A stretch of 39,523 bases of DNA from Oscillospiraceae bacterium (GCA_900768125.1 CAAGBS010000062.1:1-39523); one strand, 5' to 3'. Positions 1 to 8,525 are shown, numbered from the stretch's first letter. Notes: generated by a model from the letters alone, not told the origin. Numbers and translations are program-made.

Positions 1-493
1 AAATATGTGCTGAGATTTGCCCAGTTTTCTCTCCGGGATTTTAAGATCTTAGGATATTTTTTTCCCGGATTTCAGCGAAATCGTCCGGGGCAGCAAGCGC
101 AGACTGCTCGTCAACAGCCTGATAAACCCGCTTCAGATCTGCCATCAGAGCCTTTATATCCTTGTAAGAAACGTATTTACCGGAGTTCCTGAGCTGGTGA
201 ATTATATAATTCTGAATGTCAGTTTTCTGGAACACAGCCGCTATCGCCTCGCTGAACCCTGTGAGGTTATCTGTGCAGGCAATGAGAATATCCTCGACCT
301 TTCGATTTTTCAGATTATTCAGCACGGAAGCCCAGAATTTCGCGCTTTCATTCTCGCCGACCCACATTCCGAGCACAGATTTCCTGCCTTCGAGATTGAC
401 GATAGACAGCTTTTTTCACTCTCTGACCTTCACTTCGAACGTGGTAATGTATTAGCGTCCATGAACACTAACGCTGTGTTCTTTTTCCTCCAT
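1..493 (-). pseudogene. Decayed IS256-family transposase, cut by the window edge
   Basis: The minus strand reads as pieces of an IS256/mutator-type DDE transposase in three frames. The longest piece (376 down to 41) contains GMWVGENESAKFW, DNLTGFSEAI and an IHQLRNS...VSYKDIKALMADLK stretch typical of the family. Upstream, near 470-405, another frame gives VFMDAIHYHVRSEG and VKKAVY. Near the left edge another frame gives KYPKIL and ENWANLSTYF. Joining them needs an extra base near 454, a short deletion near 398-404 and a frameshift in an A-run near 57-64. About the first 150 codons are missing: an ATG with an upstream GGAGG-like stretch (491-493) runs almost directly into the catalytic core. 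The sequence at about 525-553 contains TTTACACAA and resembles IS256-type ends. The 3' end lies beyond position 1. It is a remnant, not an active element. Confidence 0.85.
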
Positions 494-560
494 TCTTTTG
501 CTTTTATTATTATACACTGTATATGGAGTTTACACAAGATTTGGGGTGATCTCGATGACC

Positions 561-599
561 GCCGGGCTTGGTTGTTGAGTTATTTTCAACGCCTTTTTT
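561..599 (-). repeat. Short dispersed repeat, copy 1 (3' of trpA)
   Basis: Read on the minus strand, just after the trpA stop codon, this stretch has the order AAAGGCG, then AAAATAACTCAACA, then CCAAGCCCG. The same order recurs on the plus strand at 39404-39441 with two substitutions and two single-base indels over about 37 bases. Both copies lie just 3' of a gene and beside mobile-element-like sequence. There is no good terminator hairpin here, so its role is unknown; a shared insertion-sequence end is the simplest idea. Confidence 0.75.
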
Positions 600-606
600 G
601 TGGGAT

Positions 607-1377
607 TTATCTTATCGTGTCCTTCATGGATTTGACGTATTCGTAGATGTGGTCTGAAGCCTCGCTGCCATACTGTGCGACCAGTTTCACGATAGCGCTT
701 CCCACGATAACGCCGTCGGAGAGATCCGCCATCTTCTTAGCCTGCTCCGGCTTGCTTATTCCGAAGCCTATTGCGGCGGGAACCTTTGCGTACTTACGGA
801 CTGCTTCCATTATGTGACCGATATCGGTCTTTATCTCGCTGCGGACTCCGGTAACGCCCATCGAAGACACGATATAGATGAATCCCTCTGCTTCGCTGGC
901 TATCATCTTTATGCGTTCCTCGCTGGTGGGCGCGATGAGCGAGATAACGGAAACGCCGTATTTCTGCGCAACGTCAGCCGCTTCGTGCTTCTCCTCGTAG
1001 GGCATGTCCGGGCAGATGAGACCGTCAACGCCTATCTTCTGGCAGCGCTCGAAAAATCTGTCGTAGCCGTACTTGAACACCGGGTTCAGATATGTCATGA
1101 AGCATATCGGGATATCCGTGTTCTGGCGGACTTTCTCCGCAAGCTCGAATGCGCGGTCAGTCGTCATGCCGTGGCTCAGGGCGCGGATATTCGCTTCCTG
1201 AATGACCGGACCCTCTGCAATGGGGTCGCTGAACGGAATGCCTATCTCGATGAGGTCGGCACCTGCCTTTACCATTGCCATGATGTTGTTGAAGCTGTCC
1301 TCGAAAGTCGGGTCGCCGGCGGTCAGGAAGCCTATGAATGCCTTTTTGTTCTCGAATGCGTTGTGTATCTTATTCAT
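607..1377 (-). CDS. trpA: Tryptophan synthase alpha chain
   Basis: TrpA cleaves indole-3-glycerol phosphate to indole and glyceraldehyde-3-phosphate and passes indole to TrpB through the alpha2-beta2 tunnel. At 256 aa it has the usual length. It is a TIM barrel with the signature LIEIGIPFSDPIAEGP (residues 42-57), GVTGVRS near the middle and GFGISKPEQ plus GSAIVK at the phosphate site. Glu44 corresponds to catalytic Glu49 of the enterobacterial enzyme. The position of catalytic Asp60 is Glu55 here, a conservative change. It is the last gene of the operon; its ATG lies inside the 3' end of trpB (8 nt overlap), so translation is probably coupled. Confidence 0.97.
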   Translation of the reverse strand: MNKIHNAFENKKAFIGFLTAGDPTFEDSFNNIMAMVKAGADLIEIGIPFSDPIAEGPVIQEANIRALSHGMTTDRAFELAEKVRQNTDIPICFMTYLNPVFKYGYDRFFERCQKIGVDGLICPDMPYEEKHEAADVAQKYGVSVISLIAPTSEERIKMIASEAEGFIYIVSSMGVTGVRSEIKTDIGHIMEAVRKYAKVPAAIGFGISKPEQAKKMADLSDGVIVGSAIVKLVAQYGSEASDHIYEYVKSMKDTIR

Positions 1378-2554
1378 GAAGATCTATCCCCCTGTATCTA
1401 GCAATAGCTGCAACGTCCTTGTCTCCGCGTCCGGACAGGCAGCAGATGATGATGTCGTCCTTGCTCATGGCAGGAGCTATCTTCATCAGGTGTGCGACTG
1501 CATGCGCGCTCTCGATGGCGCAGATGATACCCTCGGTGCGTGCGATGTACTCGAATGCGTTTACCGCCTCGTCATCGGTGACGGGAACGTACTCCGCCCT
1601 GCCAGTTTCGTGCAGGTAAGCGTGTTCCGGACCGATACCTGGGTAGTCCAGCCCGGCGGAAATAGAGTAAACCGGCGCGATCTGACCATATTCGTTCTGG
1701 CAGAACAGCGACTTCATTCCATGGAAAATACCCAGCGTTCCGGTGGCGATGGTAGCCGCAGTCTCGCCGGTGTTGACGCCGCGTCCCGCAGCTTCGCAGC
1801 CAATGAGTCGCACGTCCTTGTCGTTAATGAAGTTGTAGAACATACCCATCGCGTTGGAGCCGCCGCCCACGCACGCCATAACTGCGGTGGGGAGCCTGCC
1901 CTCTTTCTCAAGGATCTGCTCGCGGGCTTCCTTGGAGATAACGCTCTGGAAGTCGCGGACGATCATCGGGAACGGGTGCGGTCCCATTACCGAACCGAGG
2001 ACGTACAGCGTGTCGTCAACGCGGGTAGTCCAGTCGCGCATTGCTTCGTTGACCGCGTCCTTCAGGGTCATCGTTCCGGTGGTGACCGGGTTGACCTTAG
2101 CGCCGAGAAGCTCCATGCGGTAAACATTCAGAGCCTGGCGAACGGTGTCCTCCTTGCCCATGAATATCTCGCACTCCAGCCCGAGAAGCGCCGCCGCGGT
2201 CGCCGCAGCAACGCCGTGCTGACCTGCGCCCGTTTCTGCGATGATACGGGTCTTGCCCATCTTCTTCGCAAGAAGCGCCTGACCGAGCACGTTGTTTATC
2301 TTGTGCGAACCGGTGTGGTTGAGGTCCTCGCGCTTGAAGTATATCTTCGCGCCGCCGAGGTCTTTCGTCATTTTCTCGGCGTAGTAGAGCAGGGAAGGTC
2401 TGCCTGCGTACTCACGGAGCAGTGTGTTCAGTTCATCGTTGAACTGCTTGTCGTTCTTGTAGAACTCGTAAGCTTCTTCCAGCTTATGTATCTCATTCAT
2501 GAGCGTTTCGGGGATATACTGTCCGCCGAAATCACCGTAGCGTCCCTTTGCCAT
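1370..2554 (-). CDS. trpB: Tryptophan synthase beta chain
   Basis: This PLP enzyme condenses indole with L-serine to tryptophan. The 394-aa length is typical of TrpB1. It begins GRYGDFGGQYIPETLM, has GSHKINN with the PLP lysine at Lys85, the ETGAGQHG loop and the glycine-rich phosphate-binding GGGSNAMG at about residue 230; SGRGDKD near the C terminus is also family-typical. A GAAAGGA ribosome binding site precedes the ATG. It lies 18 nt downstream of trpF and overlaps trpA, consistent with stoichiometric production of the two subunits. Confidence 0.98.
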   Translation of the reverse strand: MAKGRYGDFGGQYIPETLMNEIHKLEEAYEFYKNDKQFNDELNTLLREYAGRPSLLYYAEKMTKDLGGAKIYFKREDLNHTGSHKINNVLGQALLAKKMGKTRIIAETGAGQHGVAAATAAALLGLECEIFMGKEDTVRQALNVYRMELLGAKVNPVTTGTMTLKDAVNEAMRDWTTRVDDTLYVLGSVMGPHPFPMIVRDFQSVISKEAREQILEKEGRLPTAVMACVGGGSNAMGMFYNFINDKDVRLIGCEAAGRGVNTGETAATIATGTLGIFHGMKSLFCQNEYGQIAPVYSISAGLDYPGIGPEHAYLHETGRAEYVPVTDDEAVNAFEYIARTEGIICAIESAHAVAHLMKIAPAMSKDDIIICCLSGRGDKDVAAIARYRGIDLHE

Positions 2555-2572
2555 GTCATTTATCCTTTCAGT

Positions 2573-3178
2573 TTATAATTCACGGATTATTCTGACCGCT
2601 TCCAGCATTTTTTCGCGGTCTTTGAGTTTTTCAGTTTCAACGCCGCTGGAGAGGTCAACGCAGTAGGGTCTGGCGCTTTCCGCCGCCTGCCTGAGGTTCT
2701 CCGGAGTGAGTCCGCCGGCGAGGAAAAACGGCTGGCGTATCTCGGCACCGTCCAGCAGGGAATGATCGAACATTTCCCCTGTGCCCGTGCCGTTGTCCAG
2801 CAGGACGAAATCCGCGCCCAGCCGCTGGACTTCCCGGATATCCTCCGGCGTGCGTATCCTTGCCGCCTTGATTATCGGCGCGTCAGTAAGCTCCCGCAGC
2901 CTGCGGATAAAATCCGCGTCCTCGCCGCCGTGAAGCTGTATCACATCTATTATACCACAATTCGCGCACTCTGCGCAAGTGGTTTCCGGCGAATTTACGA
3001 AAACCCCCACGGCTTTTATCCCCGGGGAAAGCTGTGAGCGTAGCTGCCGCGCTGTTCCCATGTCGATGTTGCGGTGGCTCTTCGGGAAGCCGATAATGAA
3101 CCCGATGTAGTCCGGCATTGCTTCGTTAGCGTAGTCGATGTCACAGTCGCGGAACATTCCGCACAGCTTTATTTTCAT
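2573..3178 (-). CDS. trpF: Phosphoribosylanthranilate isomerase
   Basis: TrpF converts N-(5'-phosphoribosyl)anthranilate to the carboxyphenylamino-deoxyribulose phosphate by an Amadori rearrangement. The 201-aa protein is a single TIM barrel of the usual length. It starts MKIKLCGM with the general-base cysteine at Cys6, has GFIIGFPKSHR, and carries the general-acid aspartate in FVLLDN at about Asp128. FLAGGLTPEN near residue 175 is the phosphate-binding region. The start overlaps the trpC stop as ATGA. It is a separate gene, not fused to trpC as in enteric bacteria. Confidence 0.96.
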   Translation of the reverse strand: MKIKLCGMFRDCDIDYANEAMPDYIGFIIGFPKSHRNIDMGTARQLRSQLSPGIKAVGVFVNSPETTCAECANCGIIDVIQLHGGEDADFIRRLRELTDAPIIKAARIRTPEDIREVQRLGADFVLLDNGTGTGEMFDHSLLDGAEIRQPFFLAGGLTPENLRQAAESARPYCVDLSSGVETEKLKDREKMLEAVRIIREL

Positions 3179-3960
3179 AGCGCGTGACCCCGGAGTTCGT
3201 CCAGCGCGGCTTTCTTATCGGGGCTGCGCATGAGCGTCTCGCCGATTAGCACCGCGTTGGTGCCGTTGCTGCGGAGCGCTTCGATGTCCGCGGCGGTCTT
3301 GATTCCGCTCTCGGAAACGAACAGCACTTCCGGCGGGACAAGCTTCCTCAGCCGCGCGGAATTGTTGATATCCACCGTAAACGTGCGCAGATCGCGGTTG
3401 TTCACGCCGATTATCCCAGCGCCGATCGCAAGCGCCGTGCGGACTTCCTCCTCATCGTGGGCTTCCACCAGCGCCGAAAGCCCGAGGGAATGCGCTATCC
3501 CGAGGTACTCTGAAAGCTGTTCTTTTGATAAAATCGAGCATATCAGCAGCACTGCGGAAGCGCCGAGAGTCTTCGCCTGGTATATCATGTACTCGTCAAT
3601 GGTGAAATCCTTGCGGAGGACCGGGATCTTCACCGCCCGCGATATCTCGGTCAGGTACTCGTCCTTACCCTTGAACCAGAACGGCTCAGTCAGGCAGGAT
3701 ATCGCCGAAGCGCCCGCCTTTTCGTAGTCCCGCGCGATGTCGAGGTAGGTGAAATCCGGCGCTATCAGACCCTTGGACGGGGAAGCGCGCTTCACCTCGC
3801 AGATGAACGATATCTCATCGCCGGAGAGCGCTTTTTTAAACGGGAATCCGGTGTTTGCGTCCATCGCTTCGGCGCGCTTCTTCATTTCGCCCGGCGGGAC
3901 TGCATTCTTTTCCTCAGCGACCCGCTGAACAGTGCGAGCCGCGATCTCCTCTAAAATCAT
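3175..3960 (-). CDS. trpC: Indole-3-glycerol phosphate synthase
   Basis: TrpC closes the indole ring, producing indole-3-glycerol phosphate from the TrpF product. It has 261 aa. Family residues are visible in order: EVKRASPSKG (catalytic Glu55 and Lys57), LRKDFTIDEYMIYQA, ALVEAHDEEE, GVNNRDLRTF, SESGIK and IGETLMRS. Both ends overlap neighbours by 4 nt (ATGA with trpD upstream and trpF downstream), so the genes form one translationally coupled run. Confidence 0.97.
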   Translation of the reverse strand: MILEEIAARTVQRVAEEKNAVPPGEMKKRAEAMDANTGFPFKKALSGDEISFICEVKRASPSKGLIAPDFTYLDIARDYEKAGASAISCLTEPFWFKGKDEYLTEISRAVKIPVLRKDFTIDEYMIYQAKTLGASAVLLICSILSKEQLSEYLGIAHSLGLSALVEAHDEEEVRTALAIGAGIIGVNNRDLRTFTVDINNSARLRKLVPPEVLFVSESGIKTAADIEALRSNGTNAVLIGETLMRSPDKKAALDELRGHAL

Positions 3961-4970
3961 GCCTTTACCTCGTTGGAAACCCTGATGTAATTCTCGAGCG
4001 TTTTCATAGCCGCGCCGCTGTCGATGGTGTCGGCGGCGAGCCGGATACCGTCGTCGATGGTGACGCCCTTTAAAATGTGGAGCGCCGCGCCTACGTTCAG
4101 CAGGACTGCGTCCCTGCCCGCGCCCTTTTCGCCGTAGAGAATGCAGCGCGCCGCCTCGGCGTTTTCAGCAGGTGTGCCGCCGACAAGTTCAGACTGCTCG
4201 TGGCGGGCAATGCCGAACTGCTCGGGGGTTATCTCGTATTCCTCGAAATTGCCGTCTGAGAACTCGACTACCTTGGTGGGCGCGCTGACGGAGATCTCGT
4301 CCAGCCTGTCGGTGCCGTAGACCGCCATTCCGCGCTTTACGCCAAGTTTTGTCAGTGCCTGCGACATCGGCATGAGAAGCTCCGGCTTGTAAACGCCGAG
4401 AAGCTGCACGTTTGCGTGAGCCGGGTTTGTGAGCGGTCCGAGGATATTGAATACAGTCGGAATGCCTATCTCCCTGCGGACGGGTCCGACGTACTTCATC
4501 GCACTGTGGTACTTCTGCGCGAACAGGAAGCACATTCCCACCTCGTCGAGAAGCCTTACGCTGCCCGCCGGGTCGGTGGAGATGTTGACCCCGAGGGCTT
4601 CGAGGCAGTCCGCAGTGCCGCACTTGCTGGAGGCTGCGCGGTTTCCGTGCTTTGCGACCTTTGCTCCCGCAGCGGCGCATACCAGCGCGGAGATAGTGGA
4701 AACGTTGATGGAGTTGGAGCCATCGCCGCCGGTGCCGACTATCTCCAGCACGTCGCCGGGGTAGTTCACGCGGTCGGCGCAGTCACGCATTACATATGCG
4801 AAAGCGGATATCTCGTCCGTGGTTTCGCCCTTTATGTGGAGCGCGGTCAGGTATGCGGCGGTCTGCGCCGGGGTGGTGCTGCCGGTCATTATTTCGCGGG
4901 TTACTTCCGCGGCCTCGTCATAGGTCAGGTCGATTCCCTCGGACGCTTTTTTGATCATTTCCTTTATCAT
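3957..4970 (-). CDS. trpD: Anthranilate phosphoribosyltransferase
   Basis: TrpD transfers phosphoribose from PRPP to anthranilate. It has 337 aa, the normal length of the stand-alone enzyme; the glutamine amidotransferase domain is a separate gene here. The PRPP-binding GTGGDGSNSINVST begins at residue 79, and KHGNRAASSKCG at 107-118 is the anthranilate-site signature. An N-terminal helical bundle precedes the alpha/beta domain. A GGAGGTAACC ribosome binding site lies just upstream of the ATG, and the start overlaps the trpG stop as ATGA. Confidence 0.97.
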   Translation of the reverse strand: MIKEMIKKASEGIDLTYDEAAEVTREIMTGSTTPAQTAAYLTALHIKGETTDEISAFAYVMRDCADRVNYPGDVLEIVGTGGDGSNSINVSTISALVCAAAGAKVAKHGNRAASSKCGTADCLEALGVNISTDPAGSVRLLDEVGMCFLFAQKYHSAMKYVGPVRREIGIPTVFNILGPLTNPAHANVQLLGVYKPELLMPMSQALTKLGVKRGMAVYGTDRLDEISVSAPTKVVEFSDGNFEEYEITPEQFGIARHEQSELVGGTPAENAEAARCILYGEKGAGRDAVLLNVGAALHILKGVTIDDGIRLAADTIDSGAAMKTLENYIRVSNEVKA

Positions 4971-5539
4971 AAGGTTACCTCCAGAAAGTTTTCAGCCATT
5001 TTTCTTCCGTCTTTTGTTAGTATTGATTCCGGGTGGAACTGCACGCCGAAAATCGGGAAATCCCTGTGTTCCACAGCCATTATTTCGCCGTCGTCGGTGC
5101 GCGCGGTGACTTTCAGGCACTCCGGGAAGCCTTTCTCGGAAGCCGCCAGCGAGTGGTAGCGCGCGACCTCGCACTTTTCGGGAAGCCCCCGGAAAAGTCT
5201 GCTCGAGGTGTCCAGCGAAGTCACGGACTTCTTTCCGTGCATCAGCTTCTTAGCGTAGGTTATCTCAGCGCCGAAAGTTTCGCATATCGCCTGGTGTCCT
5301 AAGCACACGCCGAGTATCGGAATTTTTCCGGCGGCGGTCTTTATTACTTCCTCGCACACGCCCGCGTCGCAGGGTCTGCCGGGACCGGGGCTTACGATGA
5401 TGTGCGAGGGCTTCAGAGTCATTATCTCATCGGCGGTCATCTCATCGTTGCGAATGACCCTGATGTCCGGGTCTATCCCGCCGATAAGCTGGTAGAGATT
5501 GTATGAAAAGCTGTCGTAGTTGTCTATCAGAAGTATCAT
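4967..5539 (-). CDS. trpG: Anthranilate synthase glutamine amidotransferase component
   Basis: This class I amidotransferase supplies ammonia from glutamine to TrpE. The start is placed at 5539 because the protein then begins MILLIDNYDSFSYNLYQLI, as the family does, with AGGAGG upstream and an ATGA overlap with the trpE stop; a longer open frame upstream only adds non-homologous residues. It has 190 aa. PGPGRPCDAG forms the oxyanion strand, Cys79 in GVCLGHQ is the nucleophile, and His169 and Glu171 in QFHPES complete the triad. Such subunits sometimes also serve folate synthesis (PabA); no pab gene is seen here, so the trp role is the natural reading. Confidence 0.95.
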   Translation of the reverse strand: MILLIDNYDSFSYNLYQLIGGIDPDIRVIRNDEMTADEIMTLKPSHIIVSPGPGRPCDAGVCEEVIKTAAGKIPILGVCLGHQAICETFGAEITYAKKLMHGKKSVTSLDTSSRLFRGLPEKCEVARYHSLAASEKGFPECLKVTARTDDGEIMAVEHRDFPIFGVQFHPESILTKDGRKMAENFLEVTL

Positions 5540-7008
5540 ATGTTTTCCTCCTGCGCGATGGCGAGCGCATTCATGACTGCTTTCGCCTTGTTGATGCATT
5601 CGTTGTACTCGTTTACCGGAACGCTGTCCGCAACGATACCCGCGCCGCTTCTCACGAAAACTCTGCCGTTCTTCTTGAACGCAAGCCGGATAGCTATGCA
5701 GGTGTCGAGATTTCCGCGGAAGTCGATGTAGCCGACTGCGCCGCCGTAAACTCCGCGCTTGTTGTTCTCAAGTTCGTTGATTATTTCGCACGCCCTCAGC
5801 TTCGGCGCGCCGGAGAGCGTACCGGCAGGGAGAACTGCGTCAACGGCGTCCAGCGCGGACTTGCTGTCGAGTATCTCGCCGCGTACTGTAGAGCCGATGT
5901 GCATTACATGCGAATATCGCTCGATGCACATGTATTTCTCGACTTCCACAGAGCCGAATTTGCTGACCTTTCCGATATCGTTTCGTCCGAGGTCTACCAG
6001 CATGTTGTGCTCGGAAAGTTCCTTTTCATCGTGGAGCAGTTCGGTCTCCAGCCGCTTGTCCTCTTCGTCCGTAGCGCCCCTCGGGCGGGTGCCTGCGAGC
6101 GGGAATGTGTGGAGCGTTCCGTTTTCCAGCTTCACGAGCGTTTCGGGGGAGGCTCCGGCTATTTCCATGTCGTCGCTGGAGAAGAAGAACATGTACGGCG
6201 ACGGATTCGTTGCGCGGAGCACTCTGTAAGCGTCCAGCAGGCTGCCGTCAAAATCAGCGTCAAGACGGTTGGAGAGCACCACCTGGAAGATATCGCCCTC
6301 GTAGATGTAGTGCTTCGCTTTCTCGACCATCTGGCAGTACTGCTCCTCGTTGAACAGCCTGCGGAACTCCGAGCGGAGCTTTCCGTGCGGGATATCCGCG
6401 GGCTTTCCGTGCCTTATCAGCTGCTCCATCTCGGAGAGTTCCTGCTCAGCCTTTGCGTAGCCTCTCTTGAGGTCGTCCGCAGAGATGTTGGTTATCAGGA
6501 CTATCTTCTGATGAATGTTGTCGAACGCGATCACCTTGTCGAACAGCATGAGGTCAACGTCCTTGAACTGTTCCTCGTCCTTTGCGTCAAGGTTCAGCGT
6601 GGGTTCGCTGTATTTGATGTAGTCGTAGGAGAAATGCCCCACCAGACCGCCGGTAAAGGACGGGAAGCCCTCCAGCTTCGGGCTGGTGTATTTCTTCATG
6701 AGTTCTTTAATGTATACCGCCGGGTGTGCCTGGTGAGAAGTCTCGACCTTTCCGGTGACTACGTCCTTTACGGTGAGTTCGCCGTTGGTGCAGGTGAGCT
6801 CCAGCTTCGGATTGTAGCCGAGGAACGTGTAGCGTCCCCATTTTTCCTGGTTCTCTACGCTTTCTAGTATGTAAACATGGCGGCTTACTCTGCGGAGTTT
6901 TTTCAGCACCTCTATGGGTGTGGTGAAGTCCGAGAGTATCTCGCGGCAGACCGGGATAACGCTGTACCCGGTGAGTTCCTTTGCCTGTTCAAGAGTAGGT
7001 TTCAGCAT
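5536..7008 (-). CDS. trpE: Anthranilate synthase component I
   Basis: TrpE aminates chorismate to anthranilate and commits it to tryptophan. At 490 aa it has the standard length. The N-terminal domain carries YILESVENQEKWGRYTFLG (from about residue 46), matching the LES-type tryptophan feedback site. The chorismate-binding domain shows FPLAGTRPRG, DLGRNDIGKV, LPAGTLSGAPK, RGVYGGAVGY and VRSGAGIVADS in the usual order. It is the first structural gene after the T-box leader, so both transcription (tRNA-Trp charging) and enzyme activity (tryptophan binding) are likely controlled. Confidence 0.97.
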   Translation of the reverse strand: MLKPTLEQAKELTGYSVIPVCREILSDFTTPIEVLKKLRRVSRHVYILESVENQEKWGRYTFLGYNPKLELTCTNGELTVKDVVTGKVETSHQAHPAVYIKELMKKYTSPKLEGFPSFTGGLVGHFSYDYIKYSEPTLNLDAKDEEQFKDVDLMLFDKVIAFDNIHQKIVLITNISADDLKRGYAKAEQELSEMEQLIRHGKPADIPHGKLRSEFRRLFNEEQYCQMVEKAKHYIYEGDIFQVVLSNRLDADFDGSLLDAYRVLRATNPSPYMFFFSSDDMEIAGASPETLVKLENGTLHTFPLAGTRPRGATDEEDKRLETELLHDEKELSEHNMLVDLGRNDIGKVSKFGSVEVEKYMCIERYSHVMHIGSTVRGEILDSKSALDAVDAVLPAGTLSGAPKLRACEIINELENNKRGVYGGAVGYIDFRGNLDTCIAIRLAFKKNGRVFVRSGAGIVADSVPVNEYNECINKAKAVMNALAIAQEENI

Positions 7009-7024
7009 GGTCAGATTCCTTTCA

Positions 7025-7080
7025 GAAAAACAAAAACTCCGCCCTTAATCGCAGATTTCCTCTGCTTCTAAGGACGGAGT
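7025..7080 (-). terminator. T-box-controlled intrinsic terminator
   Basis: On the minus strand ACTCCGTCCTTAGAAGCAGA (7080-7061) pairs with TCTGCGATTAAGGGCGGAGT (7055-7036) across a 5-nt loop, with few mismatches, and is followed by TTTTTGTTTTTC. It is the expression platform of the T-box: about 20 bp of stem with a U-rich tail directly before trpE. Confidence 0.93.
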
Positions 7081-7376
7081 ATATACTACACCGCGGTACC
7101 ACCTTAATTTGCGGCCTCTAAGCCGCACACTCGCCGGATACAATCATATCCCTGCAATTAACGCTTGCAACACGTCGCAGAATACTCGGCAGGCTTTGGA
7201 CACCGCCTTTGACTGCGCCCTCTGTGGTCCATTTGATATGCTCTGCGTTCTGCGGTATTCTCAGCACTGACCGCTCTCTGGGAGTGCACAAGCATTTTTA
7301 TCTCCACATCGCTGGTTTGTAAGGGCGTATTCAATTGTGAGACCCCTCCGGTTTGGACGCCGACTGGTCTTTTGTT
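7025..7376 (-). promoter_or_regulatory. Tryptophan T-box leader of the trp operon
   Basis: The 5' leader of trpE contains the T-box core TTAAGGTGGTACCGCGG on the minus strand (7107-7091), followed by an intrinsic terminator. The core can pair UUAAGG with CCUUAGAA, which is also the 5' arm of the terminator, so antiterminator and terminator exclude each other. Upstream there is a Stem I-like region with the apical AGAGAGCGG...CCGC pattern. In the expected 3' side of Stem I, UGG followed by A (7231-7229) fits a tryptophan specifier codon. Uncharged tRNA-Trp should allow read-through. The transcript start is inferred from the promoter. Confidence 0.93.
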
Positions 7377-7382
7377 GTGATT

Positions 7383-7411
7383 ATGATACCACAAATTTCT
7401 CCGCTTGTCAA
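7383..7411 (-). promoter_or_regulatory. Promoter of the trp operon
   Basis: A perfect -35 TTGACA (7411-7406) and a -10 TATCAT (7388-7383) are separated by 17 bp. This sigma-A-type promoter would start transcription at about 7376, giving a leader of about 370 nt before trpE. It is arranged back-to-back with the prmA promoter about 70 bp away. Confidence 0.85.
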
Positions 7412-7483
7412 GTGCTTTTCTGAATTTTTTTCAAAGCAGTCCTGCAAAATTTGTTCGTGGTGCAAAAGTGAAAAAATCGCACT

Positions 7484-7511
7484 TGATTTATCCGGAAAAA
7501 AGGTGTATAAT
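7484..7511 (+). promoter_or_regulatory. Promoter of prmA
   Basis: TTGATT (7484-7489) and TATAAT (7506-7511) are separated by 16 bp. Transcription would start near 7518, leaving a leader of about 40 nt with a TAGGAGA ribosome binding site before the prmA ATG. Confidence 0.8.
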
Positions 7512-7556
7512 ATAAAATGTATTATTGTGTACAGAAAAATTGATAGGAGATACTAA

Positions 7557-8525
7557 ATGGATAATTTTATTCAGGCTGACATTTACACTGCGTCTGCGGC
7601 TATCGACGGCATGACCGGAGCGCTCACCGACTACGGAATAACCGGTTTCATCATCAGCGACAGCGCGGATTTCGAAAGTTTCCTCGCCGACAAGGACGCC
7701 AACTGGGACTACGTTGACGATGAACTGATGGGACTCAGCAAAGTCGAGCCGCACATAACGCTGTACGTCCACGACAACGCGCAGGGCGCTGAGACCCTCG
7801 CCGCGATACGCTCCCTCATCGAAAGCTGGAAGCAGAACAACTCCGACGGCTACTACGGGAATCTCCGCATGGAGCTTGCGAACGTAAAGGAAGAGGACTG
7901 GGCGAACAACTGGAAGAAGTACTACAAGCCGTTCCGCGTAGGCAGAACGCTGGTGATAAAGCCTTCGTGGGAGGATGTAACTCCGGCTGACGGCGACCGT
8001 ATCCTTGAAATAGACCCCGCATCAACGTTCGGCACCGGACAGCACCACACCACAAAGCTTGTCATGGAAGCGCTGGAGGACATCGTAAAGCCCGGCGCAA
8101 AGGTGCTCGACCTCGGCTGCGGAAGCGGCATACTTTCTATTGCGTCCCTGCTTTTCGGCGCTGAGAAGGTCACCATGTGCGACATCTTCGAGAACGCAGT
8201 GAAGACCGCTTCGGAGAACGTTGAGAAGAACGATTTCACCCACGAGCACTACACCGCTTACTGCGGCAACATCATCGAAGACGCTGCGCTGCGCGGGAAG
8301 CTCGGCACCGGCTATGACGTTGTATGCGCGAATATAGTCGCGGACGTAATAATCGGCATGAGCCCGCTGTTCGCAGGCTTCATGAAGCCGGAAGCTACGC
8401 TCATCGTTTCCGGCATAATAGACGAGCGGCTTGACGAAGTGAACGCCGCCCTGACCGAAAACGGATTCACCATCGCCGACATCCGCAGCGAAGAGGGCTG
8501 GAACTGCATAATTCTCCACAGATAA
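7557..8525 (+). CDS. prmA: Ribosomal protein L11 methyltransferase
   Basis: PrmA trimethylates ribosomal protein L11 using S-adenosylmethionine. It has 322 aa, close to the family's usual 310-320. An N-terminal substrate-binding domain (about 1-110) is followed by EIDPASTFGTGQHHTT (151-166), the AdoMet motif VLDLGCGSGILSIAS (183-197), CDIFENAV, and NIVADVI, the motif IV equivalent of the family's NILA. The ATG has a TAGGAGA site 6 nt upstream and its own promoter, divergent from the trp operon. It heads a plus-strand run with recD2 and comF. Confidence 0.95.
   Translation: MDNFIQADIYTASAAIDGMTGALTDYGITGFIISDSADFESFLADKDANWDYVDDELMGLSKVEPHITLYVHDNAQGAETLAAIRSLIESWKQNNSDGYYGNLRMELANVKEEDWANNWKKYYKPFRVGRTLVIKPSWEDVTPADGDRILEIDPASTFGTGQHHTTKLVMEALEDIVKPGAKVLDLGCGSGILSIASLLFGAEKVTMCDIFENAVKTASENVEKNDFTHEHYTAYCGNIIEDAALRGKLGTGYDVVCANIVADVIIGMSPLFAGFMKPEATLIVSGIIDERLDEVNAALTENGFTIADIRSEEGWNCIILHR

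Noticed and set aside
1202..2578. Long plus-strand open frame (458 codons) opposite trpA/trpB
   Set aside because: It lies antisense to two unmistakable genes, has no family features and is a by-product of their codon usage. Similar mirror frames opposite trpE (5503-6867), recD2 and ileS were left out for the same reason.
7158..7394. Open frame of 78 codons upstream of trpE that could look like a leader peptide
   Set aside because: It spans the T-box Stem I region and core; control is by tRNA binding. It has no good ribosome binding site and no tandem tryptophan codons.
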